From positions 3,844,001 to 3,908,000 of the forward strand of contig NZ_CP039252.1 in assembly GCF_004795855.1 (NCBI RefSeq): DNA of 64,000 nt. The letters are read 5' to 3'. The notes beneath the pieces were generated by a model, which saw only the letters and a list, made by a program, of their open reading frames with translations, was not told the DNA's origin and ran no database searches. Both the position numbers and the translations under genes were made by a program. The stretch is from Hydrogenophaga sp. PAMC20947. Its GTDB lineage: Bacteria; Pseudomonadota; Gammaproteobacteria; Burkholderiales; Burkholderiaceae_C. Position 1 is the first letter of the stretch. Each line of letters starts with the position of its first letter. Shown in pieces: positions 37,357 to 49,164 of the stretch.

Positions 37357-38448
37357 TCAGACGCGCCCAAAGGCATAACCCGATGCGGCCTCCAGGCCTT
37401 CGACTTTGTCGATGTACCTGAGGAAAGGGCCCAGTTCGCGGTAGCGTCCCGCGGCGTGGCGGATGTAGTGAATGAAGCGCGGCGTGTCCGCCAGGTATTT
37501 GGGCTTGCCATCCCGCAAGGTCAGGCGGGCAAAGATGCCGGCCACTTTGAGGTGGCGCTGAAGGCCCATCCATTCCACGGCGCGGTAGAAAGCGCCAAAG
37601 TCGCCGTGCCAGTCTTCGAAATCCATCAGACCGGCTTTGCGGGCTTTTTCCCAATAGCGGATGGTGACCTCGAGCACGAAGTCTTCTTCCCAGGTGAGAA
37701 ATGCGTCGCGCATGAGGCTGGCGATGTCGTAGGTGATGGGTCCGTAAACGGCATCCTGGAAATCGAGCACACCGAGTTGCTGGGCCGAGGTTGTCCCGGG
37801 CTGCGTCGGAATCATCAGGTTGCGCGGCATGAAGTCGCGGTGCACGTAGACACTGGGCGCGGCCAGGTTGCGCTCGACGATGGTGTCAAAGGTCTTTTTC
37901 AAGGTTTCGGCTTCAGCGCCTTGAAGTGTGAGCCCTTTGTGTTGCGCGAGGTACCAATCAGGGAACAATTGCAGCTCGCGGCGCAGCAGGGGTTCGTCGT
38001 AGGGCGGCAGCACACCAGGTTTGGAGGCCAGTTGCCAGGCCAAAAGCGTGTCTGTGGCCTGGTTGTAGCGCTCAAAGTTGGCGGCCGGGACTTCGGGCTG
38101 GATCTGCTCCATCCAGGTCTGCTGCCCCAGGTCGGGCAGGAGCATGAAACCCTGGGGCTCGTCCCAGGCCAGGACGTCGGGCACCAGCAGGCCCGCGGTT
38201 TTCATGAGTTGCGCAACCTGCACAAATGGCTTGCAGTTCTCCTTCTCGGGCGGCGCGTCCATGATGATGCGGGTGCCGCCGGTGTGGGTGTCGATCCGCA
38301 GGTAGCGGCGGAAACTGGCGTCGGCTGAGGCTGGACGCAAGCTGTTGATCACCAGCCCCTGGGGGCCGCTGAGGGCAGAGAGCCACCCGCCAAAGGCTGC
38401 CTCGCGGAGAGGTTCGGTCCAGGTCACGTCGGTGCTGAGAGGGGTCAT
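37357..38448 (-). CDS. amgK: N-acetylmuramate/N-acetylglucosamine kinase AmgK
   Basis: A 363-residue phosphotransferase of the aminoglycoside-kinase fold. The catalytic loop is VHRDFMPRNLM and the metal-binding segment is LDFQDAVYGPITYDIASL. This pattern and the position next to lptD fit AmgK, which phosphorylates N-acetylmuramate in anhydromuropeptide recycling so that MurU can activate it. The MurU candidate is not adjacent but at 62607-63359. Start ATG 38448 is preferred over 38475. The gene is divergent from lptD with 185 bp between. Confidence 0.88.
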   Translation of the reverse strand: MTPLSTDVTWTEPLREAAFGGWLSALSGPQGLVINSLRPASADASFRRYLRIDTHTGGTRIIMDAPPEKENCKPFVQVAQLMKTAGLLVPDVLAWDEPQGFMLLPDLGQQTWMEQIQPEVPAANFERYNQATDTLLAWQLASKPGVLPPYDEPLLRRELQLFPDWYLAQHKGLTLQGAEAETLKKTFDTIVERNLAAPSVYVHRDFMPRNLMIPTQPGTTSAQQLGVLDFQDAVYGPITYDIASLMRDAFLTWEEDFVLEVTIRYWEKARKAGLMDFEDWHGDFGAFYRAVEWMGLQRHLKVAGIFARLTLRDGKPKYLADTPRFIHYIRHAAGRYRELGPFLRYIDKVEGLEAASGYAFGRV

Positions 38449-38633
38449 AAAGCAGGTGTTGGGGTCAACACGCAAACCGCGCGCTGAAGGGCGTAGGATA
38501 ATCGCCTGAGAGTTTACTGATCCCTTGCGACGGCGCCCTGGGCGGCCGTGTGCTTTTCGTGGCCCTGCTGATATGCTGCAGGTGGCCGATTCCCCAGCGT
38601 TCTAAGACGGCCGTTTTGCCTCACACCGCCTAG

Positions 38634-41147
38634 ATGAAATCTGCCAAACACACTCTCAAAACTTCCCGGCGCAGCCTGTCTGGAAGCGCAAAGCGCTTGT
38701 CCAAGCCCGCGCCCTTGCCTCGGCTCCAGCGCCTGCAGGGGCCCGCTGGCGTGCCGCAACCCACCTTGGTTTCGCTGGCCGTTTACGGCGCGCTGGCTGC
38801 ACTGGCGCTCGGCTCAGTCGTGGCCCAGACCAGCGCCTGGGCCCAGGACGTGGTCCAGGACACCGGAGCGCCGCTGAGTCTGAAGTCCGGCGGCGAACTG
38901 CTTGAGACCTTGCCGGTCGAGGTACGGGATGCCCTGCCAACCTTTGTGCGCAGCCAGAGCATGGAAAGCAAGTCCCAGACGCAGACTGTGTTTGAGGGCG
39001 AGGTCGAGCTGCGGCGTCATGACACCGTGATTCGTGCCGACCGCCTGGAGTTCGATCAGCAGAGTCAGGAAGCCAAAGCCAGTGGCAACGTCTTGATCAA
39101 CCGCAACGGTGATCGGTTCACCGGCCCCGAGATGCAAATGAATGTGGAGACCTTCAAGGGCCACTTCGAGCAACCCGAATACCAGCTGCTCAAGAATGGT
39201 GGTGTGGGTGATGCCAGCCGCATCGATTTTGTCGATCGCAATACCGTGGTGGTGCAGGATGGTCGCTATTCGACCTGCGAGCGCTTGCCGGGCAGCCAGT
39301 GGATGCCCGATTGGCTGATCCGGGCCTCCAGCATTGAGCTGGATACCGCAGAAGATGTCGGAACGGCCAAAGGCGGTGTCCTGGAGTTCAAGGGGGTGCC
39401 CATACTGGCAGCGCCCTATCTCACCTTTCCGCTCAGCGACAAACGCAAGTCGGGCGCCTTGCCGCCCAGCATGAGCATTGACAGCGACAGCGGTGTTCAG
39501 TTGGCGGCACCCTACTATTTCAACATCGCCCCCAACATGGACGCCACCCTCACGCCCCGGGTGATGTCCAAGCGCGGCGTGGACCTGGGGGGGGAATTGC
39601 GCTACCTTGAACCCAGCTTCAGCGGTTATGTGCAGGGGGCCTTCATGCCCTCGGACCAGCTCCGCGATGAAGATCGCTGGTCCTATTCCCTGCAACATCG
39701 GCAGACGCTTGTGCCGGCATTTGCGGGCGGCAGTGATATTGGCTTGCGCTTGAGGCTCAACCGCGTGAGTGACGACAATTACTGGAGCGATTTTCCGCGT
39801 TCCATCACAGGACTCACCTCCCGGCTATTGGGCTCGGATGCCACGCTGGGCTGGGCCAAGGGGCCATGGTCAGTCGGGACTGGCGTGTACAAATGGCAAG
39901 CGCTGCAAGTGGATGATGCAACCTACACGCCGCCTTTCGACATATTGCCGGTTTCGTGGGTCAACTACAGGCAACCGAACCAGACGATTCTCGGATCACC
40001 CGACTGGGACGTTTCGATGCAGTCCAACTTCACCCGGTTTGAACGCTCAGCGCTGGCGGCCGATTCGACATTGAGCAAGGGGGGGGATCGCACCTTGCTC
40101 ATGGGCCGTCTGTCGCGGCGTGTGCAGGCGTCGGGCTGGTATGTGCAGCCCAGCGCCCAGTTGCACGGCACCCAGTACAGCACCATTGGCGCCAATGGTG
40201 GTGCCAATGTGGCTGCGTCGCGGGTGGTGCCCACTCTGAGCGTGGACAGCGGCTTGACGTTTGAGCGCTCGACACAGTTCTTTGGCACCGATTTCACCCA
40301 GACCCTGGAACCCCGGGCCTTCCTGACCTGGACACCCTACCGTGACCAAAGTGGGCTGCCCAACTACGATTCAGGTTCGCGCGATCTCAGCCTGGCCACC
40401 CTGTATGCGGAAAACGCCTTCAACGGCAGCGATCGCATCTCCGACACGCGTGCGGTGACCATGGGCGCGAGTTCTCGCCTGATCTCGCCTGACACTGGCG
40501 CCGAGGTGGCTCGCCTGTCCCTTGCTCAGCGGTATTACCTGACCGACCAAAACGTGACGCTGCCCGACGAAACAGCCGTGAGCAAGGGTTTCGGCGACAT
40601 GCTGCTGTCTGGTCGTGTTCAATGGGATCCTCGCTGGTCACTGGACTCGACGGTGCAGTTCAACTTCGAAGACAACCGGAGCGAGCGCCTGACGGTAGGT
40701 GGCCGTTACGTCCCCGGACCTTACAAAGTGTTAAGCGCGGCTTATCGCTACGATCGTGATGAGACGAGTGAGTATCTGGACCTGGGTTGGCAATGGCCGT
40801 TGGCCTCCCTCTTGGGCCGCGCACCAGATCCATCGCCGGGCCGGGCCCTGGGCCCCAACCAGTGGTACAGCGTGGGTCGCATCAACTACAGCATGCTCGA
40901 TCGCAAAGTGGTCGATCTCGTGGCCGGTTTCGAATACGACGCTGGCTGCTGGCTGGGTCGTGTGGTGTTGCAACGCCTGCAGACCAGCACCACCGAGTCC
41001 AACGAGAGCATTCTGTTCCAGCTCGAGTTCTCCGGCTTCTCCAGGGTAGGCGCCAGTTCGTTGCAGAGCCTGCAGACCAACGTGCCGGGCTACCGCTACC
41101 TGCGTGAGGAAGTCAACCCGCCGAGCCGGTACCCTACCTACGACTGA
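38634..41147 (+). CDS. lptD: LPS assembly outer-membrane protein LptD
   Basis: An 837-residue outer-membrane protein that with LptE inserts lipopolysaccharide at the cell surface. A long basic N-region is followed by a hydrophobic signal core (LAVYGALAALALGSVVAQTSAWA). The N-terminal jellyroll (about 100-230, ELRRHDTVIRADRLEFDQQ) resembles LptA, and the rest is a C-terminal beta-barrel (GALPPSMSIDSDSGVQLAAPYY). I see only two Cys in the mature protein, in YSTCERL and DAGCWLG, which could form a single disulphide between jellyroll and barrel. The stop TGA overlaps the surA ATG by one base. Confidence 0.95.
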   Translation: MKSAKHTLKTSRRSLSGSAKRLSKPAPLPRLQRLQGPAGVPQPTLVSLAVYGALAALALGSVVAQTSAWAQDVVQDTGAPLSLKSGGELLETLPVEVRDALPTFVRSQSMESKSQTQTVFEGEVELRRHDTVIRADRLEFDQQSQEAKASGNVLINRNGDRFTGPEMQMNVETFKGHFEQPEYQLLKNGGVGDASRIDFVDRNTVVVQDGRYSTCERLPGSQWMPDWLIRASSIELDTAEDVGTAKGGVLEFKGVPILAAPYLTFPLSDKRKSGALPPSMSIDSDSGVQLAAPYYFNIAPNMDATLTPRVMSKRGVDLGGELRYLEPSFSGYVQGAFMPSDQLRDEDRWSYSLQHRQTLVPAFAGGSDIGLRLRLNRVSDDNYWSDFPRSITGLTSRLLGSDATLGWAKGPWSVGTGVYKWQALQVDDATYTPPFDILPVSWVNYRQPNQTILGSPDWDVSMQSNFTRFERSALAADSTLSKGGDRTLLMGRLSRRVQASGWYVQPSAQLHGTQYSTIGANGGANVAASRVVPTLSVDSGLTFERSTQFFGTDFTQTLEPRAFLTWTPYRDQSGLPNYDSGSRDLSLATLYAENAFNGSDRISDTRAVTMGASSRLISPDTGAEVARLSLAQRYYLTDQNVTLPDETAVSKGFGDMLLSGRVQWDPRWSLDSTVQFNFEDNRSERLTVGGRYVPGPYKVLSAAYRYDRDETSEYLDLGWQWPLASLLGRAPDPSPGRALGPNQWYSVGRINYSMLDRKVVDLVAGFEYDAGCWLGRVVLQRLQTSTTESNESILFQLEFSGFSRVGASSLQSLQTNVPGYRYLREEVNPPSRYPTYD

Positions 41148-42535
41148 TGAGCATCCGTTTCATGAACCTATCTGCCTGTTTCCGTGCTTTGTTGTTGGGA
41201 GGCCTGGTGTCCTCTCTGGGGCTTCCCGCTGCGGCGCAGTCGCTCAAGCTGAGTGACCAGATGCGAGCCCAGGCTGCACTGCCCGCGGCGCAGAGCGGCT
41301 CTCTCACGGTGGATTACATCGTCGCGCTGGTCAATTCAGCGCCCATCACGAACAACGAAGTACGCCAGCGCCTGCTGCGCATCGAGCAGCAGTCTGCCCA
41401 GCAGGGTGTGGCGTTGCCCCCGCGCGATGAGCTGGCTCGTCAGGTGATGGAGCAGCTGGTGGCCGAGCGGGCGCAGCTCCAGGAAGCCGGTGATCTGGGT
41501 TTGCGGGTGGACGAAGCGTCGTTGCTGCAAGCCGAACAGGGCATTGCTGCCCAGAATCAGCTGAGCCTGGAAGATTTCCGCCGCCGGGTCACTGCCGAAG
41601 GCCTGGACATTCAGCGCTTGCGCAATGAGTTGCGCAGCCAATTGTTGCTGCAACGCCTGCGCGAACGTGAGGTGGAGCAACGTGTGCGGGTGAGTGAAGC
41701 CGATATTGATGAGTTCATCCGCGAGCAAAACCACAACAATCCCGCTGCCCTGGAGCTCAATCTGAGCCATGTGCTGGTGCAAGTCCCTGAGTCCGCTGGT
41801 GCCCAGCAAGTGTCGGTGCTTCAGGCCAAAGCGCAACGCGTGGCCGACGATGCGAGGGTTGCGGGTGCTGATTTCTCCGCACTGGCCCGGCAGAACTCCG
41901 ATGCGCCGGAAGCGGCCAATGGTGGGTCTTTTGGTTGGCGCTCGGCCAATCGCCTGCCGCCCCTCTTTGTTGAAGCCACGCGATCATTGCCTGTGGGTGG
42001 CGTGGCGGGACCGCTGCGCAGTGCCGCCGGTTTTCACGTGCTCAAGCTGGTGGAGAAGCGGCAGGGATCGGCGGCGGCATTCGTCGTGACCCAGTCGCAT
42101 GCCCGGCACATTCTCTTGCGCCCAGGGCCGCAGCTGACGCAAGCCGCAGCGGTTGCCCAGCTCGCTCGCTGGCGCGAGCAGATCGCTAGCGGGCAGGCCA
42201 ATTTCGAAACCCTGGCCCGCGAACACAGCCAGGATGGTTCGGCACAGGCCGGCGGTGACCTGGACTGGGTCAACCCCGGCCAGTTTGTGCCCGAGTTCGA
42301 AGAAGTCATGGACGCCTTGAAGCCCGGTGAGATGTCGGCGCCCGTGGTGTCCCGCTTCGGGGTGCACCTGATCCGCCTGGAAGAGCGCCGCAACCGGGCT
42401 TTGACCGACCGCGAGCAGCGGGATGCGGCCAAGGGCATGGTGCGTGAAGCCAAGGCCGCCCAAGCCTTGCAAACCTGGTCGCAAGATGTGCGCGCCAGGG
42501 CCTTTGTCGAGTTCCGCGAGCCGCCCCGTCCCTGA
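41147..42535 (+). CDS. surA: Periplasmic chaperone and peptidyl-prolyl isomerase SurA
   Basis: A 462-residue chaperone for outer-membrane proteins. The signal peptide ends near LGLPAAAQS, the SurA N-domain contains [19 protein letters not shown], and two parvulin domains follow ([13 protein letters not shown] at about 200 and [13 protein letters not shown] at about 315). The second parvulin has [15 protein letters not shown] and [16 protein letters not shown] ends. The start overlaps the lptD stop, so LptD, one of its best-known clients, is made from the same message. Confidence 0.95.
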   Translation: MSIRFMNLSACFRALLLGGLVSSLGLPAAAQSLKLSDQMRAQAALPAAQSGSLTVDYIVALVNSAPITNNEVRQRLLRIEQQSAQQGVALPPRDELARQVMEQLVAERAQLQEAGDLGLRVDEASLLQAEQGIAAQNQLSLEDFRRRVTAEGLDIQRLRNELRSQLLLQRLREREVEQRVRVSEADIDEFIREQNHNNPAALELNLSHVLVQVPESAGAQQVSVLQAKAQRVADDARVAGADFSALARQNSDAPEAANGGSFGWRSANRLPPLFVEATRSLPVGGVAGPLRSAAGFHVLKLVEKRQGSAAAFVVTQSHARHILLRPGPQLTQAAAVAQLARWREQIASGQANFETLAREHSQDGSAQAGGDLDWVNPGQFVPEFEEVMDALKPGEMSAPVVSRFGVHLIRLEERRNRALTDREQRDAAKGMVREAKAAQALQTWSQDVRARAFVEFREPPRP

Positions 42536-42566
42536 TGGACAGCGAGCATTCGCCACAGTCCCCCAT

Positions 42567-43346
42567 ATGAAACACATTGCGCGCAAGCGCTTCGGTCAGC
42601 ACTTTCTCACCGACGCTTTGATCATCGATGCCATCGTGCAGGCTATCGATCCGGTGGCCGGCGATGCCATGGTAGAAATTGGGCCCGGACTGGCCGCCCT
42701 CACGCAGCCGCTGGTGGAACGCCTGGGTCGCTTGACCGTGATCGAACTCGACCGGGATCTGGTCGTGCGCTTGCGGGCACATGAGCAGCTTGATGTGGTG
42801 GAGTCCGATGTGCTCAAGGTTGACTTCACCGCTCTGGCACATACGGTGGTGGGCGAAGCAAACACCCAGGCCTCGCTGCGCATTGTGGGCAACCTGCCCT
42901 ACAACATCTCCACCCCCATCCTGTTCCATCTGCTGGACCATGTCCATGTGGTGAAAGACCAGCATTTCATGCTGCAAAAGGAAGTGGTCGACCGCATGGT
43001 GGCCCAACCTGCCACGAGCGATTACAGCCGCCTGAGCGTGATGCTGCAGTGGCGTTATGCCATGAACAACGTCTTGTTTGTACCGCCCACGAGCTTTGAC
43101 CCGCCGCCGCGCGTGGACAGTGCCATCGTGCGCATGGTGCCGCTGGCCGAGCCGCCTGCGATCGATTTGCGTTTGTACGGCGAGATGGTGCAAGTGGCGT
43201 TCAGTCAGCGCCGCAAGATCCTGCGCAATACCCTGGGCCGCTGGCTGGAAGCCCGAGAATTTCCCGGCACATTTGACCTCCAGCGTCGAGCCGAAGAGGT
43301 GCCTGTGCACGAATATGTGGCCCTCGTCCAGGCCGTACAGGCGTAA
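42567..43346 (+). CDS. rsmA: 16S rRNA (adenine-1518/1519-N6)-dimethyltransferase
   Basis: A 259-residue KsgA/RsmA methyltransferase that dimethylates two adenines in helix 45 of 16S r[11 protein letters not shown] begins the protein, the SAM motif is [11 protein letters not shown], and the catalytic motif IV is [11 protein letters not shown] 42567 gives the usual start. The gene is third in lptD-surA-rsmA, 31 bp after surA, and is followed at once by a terminator. Confidence 0.96.
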   Translation: MKHIARKRFGQHFLTDALIIDAIVQAIDPVAGDAMVEIGPGLAALTQPLVERLGRLTVIELDRDLVVRLRAHEQLDVVESDVLKVDFTALAHTVVGEANTQASLRIVGNLPYNISTPILFHLLDHVHVVKDQHFMLQKEVVDRMVAQPATSDYSRLSVMLQWRYAMNNVLFVPPTSFDPPPRVDSAIVRMVPLAEPPAIDLRLYGEMVQVAFSQRRKILRNTLGRWLEAREFPGTFDLQRRAEEVPVHEYVALVQAVQA

Positions 43347-43374
43347 AAAAGCCGCTGCGGAAACAGCGGCTTTT
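43345..43374 (+). terminator. Rho-independent terminator after rsmA
   Basis: GCCGCTG (43351-43357) pairs with CAGCGGC (43364-43370), followed by TTTT; six As precede the stem, so it may work in both directions. It begins right after the rsmA stop. Confidence 0.8.
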
Positions 43375-43404
43375 GAATCGAAGTGACCCCTGTCCAGAAC
43401 ACCG

Positions 43405-43480
43405 TGGAACCGGCTTTGCCGGGCCAAAGATGTTGCCCCCCAGTGGGTGGTGACGCGCCAAAGGCGCGGCGCAGGGGGCG
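43405..43480. repeat. Dispersed GC-rich intergenic repeat, copy A
   Basis: Contains GGAACCGGCTT followed, about 40 bp later, by GTGACGCGCCAAAGG and CGCGGCGCAGG. The same pieces in the same order occur at 52983-53050. It has internal inverted repeats (GCGCC / GGCGC) and lies between convergent gene ends. Confidence 0.6.
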
Positions 43481-43485
43481 TCCAG

Positions 43486-44028
43486 TCAGGCTGCGTTGAG
43501 CCAGTAACCCGCGTTGAACGGGCTGCTCATGCGGAGTGCCATGGGGCTCACATCCAGAAGCTTGTCCGTGGGCATGGGCCCTTCGTTTTCGACCTCGATC
43601 TGCGTTTCACCCTTGGACGCGCGAGCGACCGAGAACGAATAGAAGCAACGGAACGGGATCTTGCGGTCGTGCCAGTAGTCGGCCGTGTCGCGGAAGATGT
43701 CGAGCAGTTGCTCACGGGCTTCTTTGTCGAACTTGGCGTGGGCAGGGATGTGCTCCAGCACGACGATGAAACCCGTCTGCGGGCCAGACTTGTGCACGAG
43801 ATCGGTCATGCAGTCGTACAGCGCGTCGAAGTTTTTCCCGAAGTGCGTGGGCAGCGTGTATTGCGCCGCGATCAATTCAAGCACGTCCTGTTTGCTCTGG
43901 GCTTTGGCCAGGTTGGCATACAGGAAGTGGTGACCCAACTGCTCGGCCGCAGCCTGCAGGTCTTTCACGCTATAGGCGCGAATCGACTGAACGATATTGG
44001 GTTTTACGTTACGAAGTGGTGTGTCCAT
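43486..44028 (-). CDS. Barstar-family ribonuclease inhibitor-like protein
   Basis: A 180-residue protein with a barstar-type core: LELIAAQYTLPTHFGKNFDALYDCMTDL at about residues 50-77 (read in two parts, the signature being LPTHFGKNFDALYDC). Classical barstar has about 90 residues, so this has extra N- and C-terminal parts. Barstar binds and blocks barnase-type RNases. It lies 57 bp downstream of an exported RNase gene on the same strand, which fits an immunity or self-protection role. Similar barstar proteins are common in Burkholderiales. No signal peptide, so cytoplasmic. Confidence 0.85.
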   Translation of the reverse strand: MDTPLRNVKPNIVQSIRAYSVKDLQAAAEQLGHHFLYANLAKAQSKQDVLELIAAQYTLPTHFGKNFDALYDCMTDLVHKSGPQTGFIVVLEHIPAHAKFDKEAREQLLDIFRDTADYWHDRKIPFRCFYSFSVARASKGETQIEVENEGPMPTDKLLDVSPMALRMSSPFNAGYWLNAA

Positions 44029-44085
44029 CTCCGTGTCTCTTTCAAAGTCAAAGTTAAAGATCAGATCAACTCAAGCTACCGAGGT

Positions 44086-44520
44086 TCACTGCAAAATCAG
44101 CTTGAAGCTGTTGTAGTGATCCTCGGTGTAATAACACGCATCAGGACGCTGAGGCCGCTGTCCACCGCATACGATGCGGCGCGCTCCTCGGTGGTTCAGC
44201 CCCGGGGTGGGCACGGTGTATTCGCGGTAATAGCCCCGTTTCTGGTCAGGGAGCAAACGCTCCCGGTTGCCGAAAACAGTGCCGTCCTTCTCGTACCGGA
44301 ATGGACCGCCTTGCCGAATTTGCACCAACATTTCATGGCCTTGCTCGGGCAGTCCGGTGGTGAACACCGACGCCACTGCAGGGTCTGGCAAAGCCGCTGT
44401 CTGGGGTGCTCTGGCCTGCACCCAATAAGTGCCGGCCGTGATCACCAGGACCGCTGCCAGCGATCCAACGCTGCGCTTCTTGCCCATCCAGTGCTTGCTC
44501 CGGATCCATTTCAGATCCAT
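44086..44520 (-). CDS. Exported guanyl-type ribonuclease (RNase N1/T1 family, RNase Sa-like)
   Basis: A 144-residue protein with a basic N-terminus and hydrophobic export segment (RSVGSLAAVLVITAGTYWV). The mature part shows the microbial RNase pattern: FGNRERLLP, then REYTVPTPG with the catalytic Glu, RGARRIVCGG with the Arg, and YYTEDHYNSFKLI with the catalytic His. These match Glu54, Arg65 and His85 of RNase Sa. Such enzymes cut single-stranded RNA after guanine. Two Cys (in VCGG and ACYY) may form a disulphide. The start could also be ATG 44487. The barstar-like gene follows directly. Confidence 0.88.
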   Translation of the reverse strand: MDLKWIRSKHWMGKKRSVGSLAAVLVITAGTYWVQARAPQTAALPDPAVASVFTTGLPEQGHEMLVQIRQGGPFRYEKDGTVFGNRERLLPDQKRGYYREYTVPTPGLNHRGARRIVCGGQRPQRPDACYYTEDHYNSFKLILQ

Positions 44521-44721
44521 GAAAGTCCTTGTCCTGATGCGATCAACCCGCCACCATGACCTTTGCAATCGATCGCATCTGAGGTCAATGAAGGGGCGGG
44601 TTAACCCTGTGAATCAAGGCCGCAAGTGTGCCCGACTCGGTGCAAAAAAGCAAGTCATTGCTGAATTTATAGGCAATGGTGCAGTGCGGCAAAGGGTCGG
44701 AAAAGTTAGTGCTTGCTTTTT

Positions 44722-47058
<2,337 letters not shown>

Positions 47059-47318
47059 GGCCGTTGTCTCCGGATGATTTATTGCATTGTGAAAACGTAT
47101 TGCACATTCTAAGTCGCAACCCTTTTCCGGGCTACCTGTGTCAGACCACAGGCGGGTGACTCAGTTTTGACATTTTCACTGCGAACCGCTGCTCGCGGTT
47201 GTGCGGCAGGGGCGCCTTCAGAAGACAGGGCGTAATGCTCAGGAGTGGAGTAGCGGTTGGCCCACGAGTGGGGCCTTGAGCGCGTCCATGGGAGGCTCCA
47301 TTGGAGCGCGGTGCAGCG

Positions 47319-47555
47319 TCAGGCGCAGGGCGCTGCGTTCGCGGCGTGCAGGCTGGCGCGCACGGCTTCGAGTTTCAGGTGGGCAATGGCCTGGCCAGGG
47401 TGGCATTCGGCCCAGACATCGCGGGCACAGGATTCACATTGTCCGCACTGGGTGGCCACACCCAGCTCAAGCTGGATGTCATCAAAGCTGTGGCCCGAGC
47501 GGGCCGCTTTGGCGATGGTGTGGTCACTGACGCGGTGGCAAACGCAAACAATCAT
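47319..47555 (-). CDS. bfd: Bacterioferritin-associated ferredoxin
   Basis: A 78-residue BFD-like [2Fe-2S] protein. Four Cys ligands are seen in CVCHRVSD and CGQCESC. Bfd passes electrons to bacterioferritin to release stored iron. It has a Fur-like box just upstream (47584-47606), and bfr lies further upstream on the same strand (its stop at 47674, about 120 bp before the bfd start). Confidence 0.93.
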   Translation of the reverse strand: MIVCVCHRVSDHTIAKAARSGHSFDDIQLELGVATQCGQCESCARDVWAECHPGQAIAHLKLEAVRASLHAANAAPCA

Positions 47556-47583
47556 GGCAACAACCCGAGAAGGGAAAGTTGAT

Positions 47584-47606
47584 GCGCATGATAATGGTTC
47601 GCATTA
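47584..47606 (-). promoter_or_regulatory. Fur-like box upstream of bfd
   Basis: Contains GCATGATAATGGTTCGCATT, which resembles the Fur consensus (GATAATGATAATCATTATC) in its left half, about 30 bp before the bfd start. It implies induction of bfd when iron is low. Confidence 0.6.
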
Positions 47607-47650
47607 AGTTTGTCGAGCGACCCTGATGCATTTGTGGGTTCCCGGGTCGG

Positions 47651-47673
47651 TCCCTCGCGCCTCCCGCGAGGGA
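47651..47673 (-). repeat. Perfect hairpin at the end of bfr
   Basis: TCCCTCGCG and CGCGAGGGA form a 9-bp stem with a 5-nt loop directly next to the bfr stop codon. No T-run follows on the minus strand, so it is more likely an mRNA-stabilising hairpin than an intrinsic terminator. Confidence 0.55.
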
Positions 47674-48150
47674 TCAGCTCACCTCGCCCATCTGGCTTTG
47701 CAGGTAGTTGGGCAGACCGACCTTCTCGATCAGCTCGAGCTGGGTTTCCAGGAAGTCGACGTGCTCTTCGGTGTCGTCCAGGATCTTCATGAGCAGGTCG
47801 CGCGACACAAAATCCCGCACCGACTCGCAATAGGCCACGCCGTCCTTGACGGTGGCCTGCGCACCGCGCTCCAGTGCCAGATCGCTTTGCAGCATCTCGG
47901 GAACGTTCTCGCCGATGTTGAGTTTGCCGAGGTCTTGCAAGTTGGGCAGGCCGTCGAGCATAAATATCCGGTCCATGAGCCAGTCTGCGTGCTTCATTTC
48001 CCCGATCGACTCTTCGTATTCTTTCTTGGCCAGCTTGTCCAGACCCCAGTGTTTGAGCATGCGGTAGTGCACGAAGTACTGGTTGATCGCAGTCAACTCG
48101 TTCTTGAGTTGGTCCTGCAGGTGTTTGATGGCTTGAGGGTCGCCTTTCAT
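47674..48150 (-). CDS. bfr: Bacterioferritin
   Basis: A 158-residue haem-containing ferritin that stores iron in a 24-mer. The ferroxidase and haem residues are visible: Glu18 in KNELTAINQY, Glu51-Met52 and His54 in GEMKHADWLMDRI (Met52 is the haem ligand), Glu94, and DDTEEHVDFLE near the C-terminus. ATG 48150 gives exactly the usual length; the frame is open upstream without conserved sequence. A strong Fur-like box lies about 95 bp upstream. Confidence 0.96.
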   Translation of the reverse strand: MKGDPQAIKHLQDQLKNELTAINQYFVHYRMLKHWGLDKLAKKEYEESIGEMKHADWLMDRIFMLDGLPNLQDLGKLNIGENVPEMLQSDLALERGAQATVKDGVAYCESVRDFVSRDLLMKILDDTEEHVDFLETQLELIEKVGLPNYLQSQMGEVS

Positions 48151-48243
48151 GGGGGGCTCATGTTTCCGGTGACTTGAGCGAAATCGCTGTCCGATTCTCG
48201 CGCGAACCTTGAGGCGCTGCATAAAAGTACTCCGCCATCTATG

Positions 48244-48264
48244 CAATTGAGAATCATTCGCATA
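48244..48264 (-). promoter_or_regulatory. Fur-like box upstream of bfr
   Basis: On the minus strand it reads ATGCGAATGATTCTCAATTG, very close to the betaproteobacterial Fur box AATGCGAATGATTCTCATT. It lies in the 496-bp region between bfr and the divergent gene at 48647 and could affect both. I see no other element in this region. Confidence 0.7.
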
Positions 48265-48646
48265 CACTTCCTTCTCCAGCCAGCCAGACAGCCAGACAGA
48301 CAACTTCCTCCAAGTCTTAACATTGACGTGCCCTGCCAACCAGCCGATGACCTTTTGCAGCAGATATTGACAGGGCTTTCTATGCACGGGACGCCGACGC
48401 GATGTCCCCCATTTCCGCCCATTCCGGTTCCACCAGCAGGTGTGGCAGGTCGGTCTAGTTTGCGCCGCGGGAAACCTTGTCTGTGTTTCAAGCGCCCCAC
48501 CGGGCGACTTCATCGCAGGGTCTGGCGCGTGGAGGGCCAGGCTATTGAAGCGTGCGATGGCCCCGTGCAACGGCCCACTGCACCCACACGCCCGCCGGGC
48601 CATCACCGGGTCCCCCAACAAGCGGGTTCATGACTGATGAGCGCCT

Positions 48647-49117
48647 ATGAAGCACCCAATCCACCCTGCCCCCGTCGGAGCCCTGCAACTGCGAAGGCCA
48701 TGGCCGCAGGACCCGGCACAGCGCACCCTGAGTGACGAGCACGGCGCGTTGCTGCAACAGGTGGCCACGCTACAGCGACGGGTCGGTGACCAGATCGTCC
48801 ATCAGGCCCGGCGCCTGTCTGCCATTGAAGCCGACAACCTGCGCTTGCGCGCCGAACTGGTGCGCTCGCGCACGGTGGTGCTGTGGGGTTTGCAGGTGGC
48901 TGCTGTGACCACGCCACCGCGGCGACAGGCGCTTCGGAGGGGCGCACCAGTGGAAAGCCCGGGGCGAGAAGCGCAAGCGGTGATTTGCCAGACCGGTTGC
49001 GCGGGCCATGCGCACCGTTGGTTGGACCAGCAAGGCTTATGCCGGCGCACGGGTGAAATGTGCCAGCCCCAGGGCAGCGCAGAGGATGGGAGCGGTGGCT
49101 CAGATCCAAACCAGTGA
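48647..49117 (+). CDS. Hypothetical protein with coiled coil and C-terminal four-Cys motif
   Basis: A 156-residue protein of unknown function. Residues about 28-75 form a probable coiled coil (DEHGALLQQVATLQRRVG, then ADNLRLRAELVRS). A basic linker leads to a Cys-containing segment: VICQTGCAGHAHRWLD, then LCRRTGEMC, that is Cys114, Cys118, Cys132 and Cys139 with nearby His. This spacing could bind a metal or a cluster; it is not a motif I can name. It is divergent from bfr across a region with a Fur-like box, so a link to iron is possible. Confidence 0.65.
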   Translation: MKHPIHPAPVGALQLRRPWPQDPAQRTLSDEHGALLQQVATLQRRVGDQIVHQARRLSAIEADNLRLRAELVRSRTVVLWGLQVAAVTTPPRRQALRRGAPVESPGREAQAVICQTGCAGHAHRWLDQQGLCRRTGEMCQPQGSAEDGSGGSDPNQ

Positions 49118-49164
49118 AGGCTGAAACGCCGATGGGCGGAGCGGCCTATTGCTTTGCCGCGAAA

